In this document: piece after piece, positions 1 through 4,559 of the stretch | Layout: every line of letters starts with the position of its first letter | How positions within the stretch are numbered: position 1 is the stretch's first letter | Assembly (NCBI GenBank): GCA_018266095.1 | Contig: JAFEBC010000639.1 | Coordinates: forward strand, 1-5,718 | From: Deltaproteobacteria bacterium | Lineage (GTDB): Bacteria > Myxococcota > Myxococcia > Myxococcales > 40CM-4-68-19 | Length of the DNA stretch: 5,718 nucleotides | Direction: 5' to 3' | Made by a program: the position numbers and the translations under genes | Notes under the pieces: generated by a model | Told to the model about the DNA's origin: nothing | Databases searched by the model: none | What the model saw: only the letters and a program-made list of their open reading frames with translations

Positions 1-1097
1 AGCTGGGCATCGATCACGGCGCGGCGCTGGCGACGGGCGTGACGACCCTCGTGGTGCTGCTCTTCGCCGAGGTGGTGCCGAAGACGTTCGCGAAGAAGTT
101 CTCCACCAACACGGCGCTGACGCTGATGCCCGCGGTGGCGCTGCTCTATCTGCTCCTCTATCCCATCACCACGCCGCTCGCGGCCTTCCCGCGCGTCTTC
201 GGCAAGCTCCTCGGCACCAACCCCGCCGAGCACATCGATCCGCTGACCAGCCACGAGCTGCAGTACCTGATTGAAGAGGGCGGCCGGAAGGGCTCGCTCG
301 ACGAGGTGAAGCAGGAGCTGCTCACGCGCGCGCTCGACTTCACCGAGACGCTGGTGAAGGAGATCATGCTGCCGCGCACGCGCGTGGTGGCGATCGATCT
401 CAGCTCGACGGGTGACGAGGTGATCAAGCTCGCGGCGGAGAGCGAGCTCTCGCGCATCCCCGTGTTCAGGGACAGCCTCGATGAGATCACGGGCGTGCTC
501 TACACCAAGCTGATGCTCGCCGACCTCAAGGGCGGGCTGCCGCAGCCGTTCGTGCTGGCCAAGTACGTGCGGCCCGCGTTCTTCGTGCCCGAGGTGATGA
601 AGGTCTCGCGGCTCCTGCAGGAGATGCAGAAGCGCAAGACGCACCTCGCGATCGTGGTGGACGAGTTCGGCGGCACCAGCGGCATCGTCACCATGGAGGA
701 CGTGGTCGAGGAGATCGTCGGCGACATCCACGACGAGAGCGACATCGAGGAGCGCGGCATCAAGCAGCTCTCGGACGGCGTGGTGCTGGCCGACGGCCAG
801 GTGACGATGCGCGAGCTGGAGGCGTCGCTGGAGGTCGACTTCCCCGACGACCGCGACTACGAGTCGCTGGGCGGCTTCCTGACGTCCACGGCCGGCCGCG
901 TGCCGCCGCCAGGATCGCTCGTCATGTGGGGCGGCTTGACGTTCACGGTGAAGGCCGGGGACGAGCGTCGCGTGCTCAAAGTGGAGATCGCGAAGAAGAA
1001 GCCGCACCTGGAGCGCCCCGAGAGCAGGCCGCCGCAGCCGAAGGCGGCGCCCGAATCGAAGCCGCCGGAGCAGAAGGCGGTGGAGACGAAGGCGTAG
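1..1097 (+). CDS. CorC/HlyC-family CNNM-CBS membrane protein, 5'-truncated by window edge
   Basis: The open frame continues to the window edge (first complete codon at base 3), so the GTG at base 39 is internal and the true start lies upstream; about 364 residues are visible of a family usually near 420-450. Counting from base 3, residues 1-62 are the end of the CNNM (DUF21) membrane domain, with the signature EVVPKTFAKK at 23-32 and a hydrophobic helix at about 40-62. A CBS pair follows: CBS1 at about 117-177 (starts near VKEIMLPRTRVV) and CBS2 at about 184-242 (VVDEFGGTSGIVTMEDVVEE). The CorC_HlyC transporter-associated domain spans about 253-330. The last 33 residues are a Pro/Lys/Glu-rich low-complexity tail. 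Family members are inner-membrane proteins linked to Mg2+/Co2+ efflux or resistance; CBS pairs commonly bind adenine nucleotides. The 'hemolysin' label common in annotations is not evidence of toxin activity. The ion specificity of this protein cannot be read from sequence. Confidence 0.93.
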   Translation, partial: LGIDHGAALATGVTTLVVLLFAEVVPKTFAKKFSTNTALTLMPAVALLYLLLYPITTPLAAFPRVFGKLLGTNPAEHIDPLTSHELQYLIEEGGRKGSLDEVKQELLTRALDFTETLVKEIMLPRTRVVAIDLSSTGDEVIKLAAESELSRIPVFRDSLDEITGVLYTKLMLADLKGGLPQPFVLAKYVRPAFFVPEVMKVSRLLQEMQKRKTHLAIVVDEFGGTSGIVTMEDVVEEIVGDIHDESDIEERGIKQLSDGVVLADGQVTMRELEASLEVDFPDDRDYESLGGFLTSTAGRVPPPGSLVMWGGLTFTVKAGDERRVLKVEIAKKKPHLERPESRPPQPKAAPESKPPEQKAVETKA

Positions 1098-1126
1098 AAG
1101 GAAGAGTAAGGCAAAGGCAAAGACCT

Positions 1127-1154
1127 TCAACGCGGAGGCGCGGAGACGCGGAGG
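1127..1154 (+). repeat. Left arm of the inverted repeat
   Basis: This 28-bp arm starts TCAACGCGG and contains three 8-bp GCGGAG-type units in phase. It begins 29 bp after the stop of the corC-like gene and is perfectly complementary to 1255-1282. Confidence 0.9.
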
Positions 1155-1254
1155 GTTTGGGTGGGGCCGTGCATCGCAACGCTGCGCTCGCTGGAGGCGA
1201 GTGACGGTCTGTGATCCGACGGGCTGGGCGATCGCGCTGGAGGGAGCACAACAA

Positions 1255-1282
1255 CCTCCGCGTCTCCGCGCCTCCGCGTTGA
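1255..1282 (-). repeat. Right arm of the inverted repeat
   Basis: This is the reverse complement of 1127-1154 with no mismatch. On the plus strand it reads as CCTCCGCG-type units ending in GCGTTGA. It ends 79 bp upstream of the rlmN start, just before the proposed rlmN promoter. Confidence 0.9.
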
Positions 1283-1308
1283 GGTGTTTGCTCTTGCAGG
1301 GCGGATGG

Positions 1309-1337
1309 TTGCGCTACCTGGCCGCCTGCTCTACAAC
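1309..1337 (+). promoter_or_regulatory. Candidate sigma70-type promoter for rlmN
   Basis: TTGCGC at 1309-1314 (3 of 6 matches to TTGACA) and TACAAC at 1332-1337 (4 of 6 to TATAAT) are separated by exactly 17 bp. Transcription would begin near 1344, giving a leader of about 18 nt that still includes the Shine-Dalgarno site at 1349. The position between the repeat element and the gene is sensible. The match is only moderate and consensus promoters are hard to call in GC-rich genomes. Confidence 0.35.
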
Positions 1338-1348
1338 CCCGCCCGATT

Positions 1349-1354
1349 GGAGAG
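1349..1354 (+). promoter_or_regulatory. Ribosome binding site of rlmN
   Basis: GGAGAG lies 7 nt before the ATG at 1362. It is a good Shine-Dalgarno match at normal spacing and supports this start codon. Confidence 0.75.
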
Positions 1355-1361
1355 CTGAAGA

Positions 1362-2606
1362 ATGTTGCCGGTCGTGACCCAAGAAAAGATCGACGTCCGC
1401 TCGCTGTCGCTCGAGGAGCTGACCGACGTGGTCGCGCGCCTGGGTGAGCGCGGCTTTCGCGCCAAGCAGCTCTTCCGCTGGATCCACCACAAGGGCGTCG
1501 GTTCGTTCGACGCGATGACGGACCTCTCCAAGGGCTTCCGGCAGCTCCTGAACGAGAAGGCGCAGCTCGACACGCTCACGCTCGACCTCGTGCAGCAGTC
1601 GTCGGACGGCACGCGCAAGTATCGCTTCAAGACCTTCGACGGCCGCTTCATCGAGTCGGTGTACATGCCCGACAACCCGGGCGAGGCGCCCTTCGAGACC
1701 GCGGACGATCTCGACGACGACGAGGCCGAGGATGCAGCGAACGGCGTTGCGCAGAGCGGAGGGGCCGCGGGTCCAGGCGACAAGGGCGGCCACTTCGGCG
1801 ACGGCTGGGCGCCCACCAAGACGCGCGTGCGCCGCACGCTCTGTGTGTCCACGCAGGTCGGGTGCGCCATGGGCTGCCGCTTCTGCATGACGGCGACGAT
1901 GGGCCTCGTGCGCAACCTCACGCCGGGCGAGATCACCGATCAGGTCTATCGCGTGAACGAGGACCTGCGCTCCTTGGGCATCGCGGGCATGAACGAGCAG
2001 CGTCCGCTGACGAACCTCGTCTACATGGGCATGGGCGAGCCTCTGCATAATTATGCAAACGTGAAGAAGTCGCTCGAGCTCTTGCTGCACGAGCAGGGCG
2101 CGAACTTCAGCCACCGTCACGTCACCGTGTCGACGTCGGGCCTCGTGCCCAACATCCTGAAGCTCGGCGAGGAGACGCAGGTGAAGCTCGCCGTCAGCCT
2201 CAACGCCACCACCGACGAGCAGCGCGAGAAGCTGATGCCGGTGGACAAGAAGTGGGACATCTCGGCGCTCCTCGAGGCGTGCCGCGCGTTCCCCATGAAG
2301 TACGGCCGGCGCATCACCTTCGAGTACGTGATGCTGCGTGACGTGAACGACAGCGAGGCCGACGCGGAGCGCCTGTGTCAGCTCCTGCAGGGCCTGCCGT
2401 CGAAGGTGAACCTGATCCCGTACAACGAGAACCCGGGCCTGGGCTTCGGCGACCCCGGGATGGAGCGCGTGAACTGGTTCCGGCGCTACCTCGAGGGCAA
2501 GGGATTCACAGCCATGATCCGCCGCAACCGCGGACGTGACATCTCGGCGGCGTGCGGGCAGTTGGCGGTCGCGGGGCAGAAGAAAGAGCGCGAAGCCCGG
2601 GCCTGA
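1362..2606 (+). CDS. rlmN: 23S rRNA (adenine(2503)-C(2))-methyltransferase RlmN
   Basis: Radical-SAM enzyme that methylates C2 of A2503 in 23S rRNA; in E. coli it also modifies A37 of some tRNAs. It acts in the cytosol on nascent rRNA. The N-terminal helical domain covers about residues 10-104. The radical-SAM motif CAMGCRFC supplies the [4Fe-4S] ligands Cys168, Cys172 and Cys175. Cys161 (in TLCVSTQVGC) and Cys398 (in DISAACGQL) match the two mechanistic cysteines of the family, the second being the one that carries the methyl group. GMGEPL (223-228) and NLIPYN (350-355) are further family motifs. The ATG is supported by GGAGAG at 7 nt. At 414 aa it is longer than the usual 350-385 because of an insertion of about 45 residues at roughly 105-155, with an acidic stretch DDLDDDEAED followed by a Gly-rich part; this is absent from E. 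coli RlmN as I remember it. Cfr (C8 methylation) is the alternative relative, but nothing here favours resistance. The gene appears to be transcribed alone. Confidence 0.95.
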   Translation: MLPVVTQEKIDVRSLSLEELTDVVARLGERGFRAKQLFRWIHHKGVGSFDAMTDLSKGFRQLLNEKAQLDTLTLDLVQQSSDGTRKYRFKTFDGRFIESVYMPDNPGEAPFETADDLDDDEAEDAANGVAQSGGAAGPGDKGGHFGDGWAPTKTRVRRTLCVSTQVGCAMGCRFCMTATMGLVRNLTPGEITDQVYRVNEDLRSLGIAGMNEQRPLTNLVYMGMGEPLHNYANVKKSLELLLHEQGANFSHRHVTVSTSGLVPNILKLGEETQVKLAVSLNATTDEQREKLMPVDKKWDISALLEACRAFPMKYGRRITFEYVMLRDVNDSEADAERLCQLLQGLPSKVNLIPYNENPGLGFGDPGMERVNWFRRYLEGKGFTAMIRRNRGRDISAACGQLAVAGQKKEREARA

Positions 2607-2672
2607 TTCGGGCGTCCGGAGGGTGGCCTCGGGGTGCCCACGGCGGTGCGATGTCCCCCCCAAGTTGCCCTT

Positions 2673-2690
2673 CCGTCACCGGGCCGTCAC
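2673..2690 (+). promoter_or_regulatory. Pho-box-like direct repeat upstream of phoB
   Basis: CCGTCAC (2673-2679) is followed by CGGG and an identical CCGTCAC (2684-2690), so the two 7-mers lie exactly 11 bp apart. This is the architecture of the E. coli Pho box (two CTGTCAT-type 7-mers with a 4-bp spacer), and the core GTCA is kept in both halves. It differs in that the spacer is GC-rich. It lies 24 bp before the phoB start codon and would place PhoB in the -35 position of its own promoter. Autoregulation by phospho-PhoB is the inference. Confidence 0.65.
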
Positions 2691-2714
2691 ACTGCGGGGC
2701 TACCCGTGGACCCG

Positions 2715-3404
2715 ATGGCGCACATCCTCATCGTCGACGACGAACGTGACCTGGTGCAGGTGCTCGACTTCAACCTGCGGCAGGCGGGCTTCGAGACCTC
2801 CACCGCGTACGACGGCGAGCAGGCCCTCGCGCGCGTGAAGGCGAAGATTCCGGACCTGGTGATCCTGGACCTCATGCTGCCCGACATCTCGGGCAACGAG
2901 GTCTGCAAGCAGCTCAAGAGCAACGCGCGCACCAAGGCGGTGCCGGTGATCATGCTCACGGCGCGCGGCGAGGAGGTCGACCGCGTGGTCGGCTTCGAGC
3001 TGGGCGCGGACGACTTCGTCACCAAGCCGTTCAGCGTGCGCGAATTGGTGCTGCGCGTGAAGGCTGTGCTGCGGCGCGGGACGCCCGAGGAGGACGAGCG
3101 GCCGCGCGAGACGGTGGGGCCCATCAAGATCGACCCGCAGGCGCACCGCGCGTACGTGAACGGCAAGGAGATCGACCTGACGGCGCTGGAGTTCAAGCTC
3201 TTGGGCACGTTCATGTCGCGGCTGGGCCGCGTGCAGACGCGCGAGACGCTCTTGCAGGACGTGTGGGAGATGTCGGCCGAGGTGCAGACGCGCACGGTGG
3301 ACACGCACGTGAAGCGGCTGCGCGAGAAGCTCGACGACGGGCGCGACCTCATCGAGACGGTGCGCGGCGTCGGGTATCGCATGATCGATCCGGCGGAGAA
3401 GTAG
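2715..3404 (+). CDS. phoB: PhoB-type response regulator (OmpR/PhoB family)
   Basis: DNA-binding response regulator, probably of the phosphate-starvation system. Numbering from MAHILIVDDE, the receiver domain spans about residues 1-121, with acidic pocket Asp8/Asp9, phosphoacceptor Asp52 (in LVILDLMLPD), switch Thr82 and Lys104 (in TKPF). The winged-helix domain spans about 130-225, with LTALEFKLL, the recognition-helix region around TRTVDTHVKRLREKL, and the wing RGVGYRM. The product is 229 aa, the same length as E. coli PhoB. I chose ATG 2715 because the conserved N-terminus begins there; the GTG at 2634 would add 27 unconserved residues and put the Pho box inside the gene. There is no convincing Shine-Dalgarno before 2715 (only GTGGA at 2706-2710). 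The gene abuts the kinase gene. Assignment to PhoB rather than another OmpR-family regulator rests on length, the style of the receiver and the Pho box; pst/phoU genes are not in view. Confidence 0.88.
   Translation: MAHILIVDDERDLVQVLDFNLRQAGFETSTAYDGEQALARVKAKIPDLVILDLMLPDISGNEVCKQLKSNARTKAVPVIMLTARGEEVDRVVGFELGADDFVTKPFSVRELVLRVKAVLRRGTPEEDERPRETVGPIKIDPQAHRAYVNGKEIDLTALEFKLLGTFMSRLGRVQTRETLLQDVWEMSAEVQTRTVDTHVKRLREKLDDGRDLIETVRGVGYRMIDPAEK
3395..3398 (+). promoter_or_regulatory. Ribosome binding site of phoR inside the end of phoB
   Basis: GGAG lies within the last codons of phoB, 6 nt before the ATG at 3405. It fixes the start of the kinase gene and makes translational coupling with phoB likely. 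Confidence 0.7.
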
Positions 3405-4559
3405 ATGGCGCTGTTCTCCCGCCGCGCGTCGCTCCTGGAGCAGGTGAAGGCGCTGCGCGCCGAGCTGGGCCCGTCCGCGCCCGCGCCGCTGCCGCAGGAG
3501 CTGGACGACCTCGCGCGCTTCCTCAAGCCGACGCCCGCGACCGAGCCCAAGCCGGACGAGCTGGCGCAGCTCCAGGGCTTCCTCGACGCGCTGCCCGATC
3601 CGTCGGGCGTGCTGGAGGCCAAGGGCAAGCTCGTGCGCGCCAACAACGTGCTCGATCAGCTCCTGGGCGGGCGCAGCGTGGGCCGCACGCTGCTCGAGGG
3701 CACGCGGTCGAGCGAGCTGCAGGAGGCGGCGGAGCGGTCGCTGCAGGGGAGCTGCGTGAAGCGCGAGGTGAACCTGCCGGCGCTGCAGAAGGTCGTCATG
3801 GCCTCGCTCGCGCCGTTGCCGGGCGGGCGCGCGCTGGTGGTGCTGCGCGACCTCACCGAGCAGAAGCGCATCGAGCAGTCGCGGCGCGACTTCGTGGCCA
3901 ACGCGAGCCACGAGCTGCGCACGCCGGTGGCGGCGATCTCGGGCGCGGTGGAGACGCTCTTGTCGGAGGCGATCGAGCTGAACGGGCCCGCGCGCGGCTT
4001 CGTCGAGATGGTGCAGCGGCACTCGTCGCGCCTCACGCGGCTCACGCAGGACCTGCTCGATCTGTCCAAGCTCGAGTCGGGCGAGTGGCGCGTGGAGCTG
4101 GGCGCGGTGGAGCTCACCTCGCTCTTCGACGTGGTGGTGGAGCTGGTGCGTTCACGCGCGACGCCGCGCGGGGTGCAGCTCGCGGCCGACGCGCCCAATG
4201 GCCTGCGCGTGCTGGCCGATCGGCGCGCGCTGGAGCAGATCCTCGTCAACCTCATCGACAACGCCATCAAGTTCAGCCCCGAGGGCGGCCGCGTGACGCT
4301 GCTCGCCGACAACGCGGGCGCGCACGTGCTCATCTCTGTCATCGACCACGGCCAGGGCATCGAAGCGCGGCACCTGCAGCGCATCTTCGAGCGCTTCTAC
4401 CGCGTCGACGGCGGGCGCGCGCGCGAGGCGGGCGGCACGGGCCTGGGCCTCGCCATCGTCAAGCACCTGGTGCAGGCGCAGGGCGGCGAGGTCGGCGTCG
4501 AGAGCGGGCAGGGCGGCAGCCGCTTCTGGGTCAAGCTGAAGTCGGCGCCAGCGACGTAG
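3405..4559 (+). CDS. phoR: PhoR-like sensor histidine kinase, PAS domain, apparently soluble
   Basis: Class I sensor kinase, the probable partner of the regulator encoded directly upstream (TAG then ATG with no gap). The N-terminus has a short basic/amphipathic helix (about 5-21) and a Pro/Ala-rich linker (about 22-52). A PAS-like domain runs from about 53 to 153 and ends in the typical LRDLTEQKRIE. The dimerisation/phosphoacceptor domain carries His169 in ASHELRTPV. The ATP-binding domain has the N-box NLIDNAIKF (Asn282, Asn286), the G1 box DHGQGI (Asp314), the F-box RIFERFYRVD and the G2 box GGTGLGLAI (343-351). All catalytic motifs are intact. At 384 aa it is shorter than E. coli PhoR (about 431), and I see no hydrophobic stretch long enough for a membrane helix, whereas canonical PhoR is membrane-anchored. 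The kinase could detect phosphate status through PhoU/Pst contacts with the PAS domain, as proposed for E. coli; the signal here is unknown. The 3' end overlaps the convergent RND gene by 29 bp. Confidence 0.87.
   Translation: MALFSRRASLLEQVKALRAELGPSAPAPLPQELDDLARFLKPTPATEPKPDELAQLQGFLDALPDPSGVLEAKGKLVRANNVLDQLLGGRSVGRTLLEGTRSSELQEAAERSLQGSCVKREVNLPALQKVVMASLAPLPGGRALVVLRDLTEQKRIEQSRRDFVANASHELRTPVAAISGAVETLLSEAIELNGPARGFVEMVQRHSSRLTRLTQDLLDLSKLESGEWRVELGAVELTSLFDVVVELVRSRATPRGVQLAADAPNGLRVLADRRALEQILVNLIDNAIKFSPEGGRVTLLADNAGAHVLISVIDHGQGIEARHLQRIFERFYRVDGGRAREAGGTGLGLAIVKHLVQAQGGEVGVESGQGGSRFWVKLKSAPAT

Larger units (their letters stand above)
1117..1291. repeat. REPIN-like inverted-repeat element between corC-like gene and rlmN
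   Basis: Two 28-bp arms, 1127-1154 and 1255-1282, are perfect reverse complements. The match extends imperfectly outward (1117-1126 against 1283-1291, with one indel and one mismatch). The arms enclose 100 bp with no open reading frame of note. Each arm is itself built from an 8-bp unit: GCGGAGGC (1132-1139), GCGGAGAC (1140-1147), GCGGAGGG (1148-1155), mirrored on the other arm. The spacer holds a smaller hairpin (1185-1191 with 1197-1203, 7 bp with one G-U pair in RNA). The size and design resemble a REPIN/MITE-type non-autonomous repeat. I infer this class from structure only; no transposase or target-site duplication is visible. As RNA it could fold into a long stem that separates the two flanking genes' transcripts. 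Confidence 0.8.

Noticed and set aside
1127..1282. CRISPR array made of the two identical repeats
   Set aside because: The two copies are inverted, not direct, with a single 100-bp spacer, and no cas genes are nearby.
2595..2613. GCCCG/CGGGC hairpin at the rlmN stop as a terminator
   Set aside because: It has only 5 base pairs and no following T-run, and such matches are common by chance in GC-rich DNA.
1314..2663. 449-aa open frame on the minus strand opposite rlmN
   Set aside because: It is a GC-bias shadow of rlmN: the composition is dominated by Arg, Ala, His, Leu and Val without domain motifs, while the plus strand encodes an intact RlmN.
2634..2714. Upstream GTG start that would extend PhoB by 27 residues
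   Set aside because: The added residues are unlike any receiver-domain N-terminus, and the Pho-box repeat would fall inside the coding region. Starting at 2715 gives the family length of 229 aa.
2700..4022. 440-aa open frame on the minus strand opposite phoB/phoR
   Set aside because: It is rich in Arg/His/Leu/Gln with no recognisable motif, and is the antisense of strongly conserved domains.
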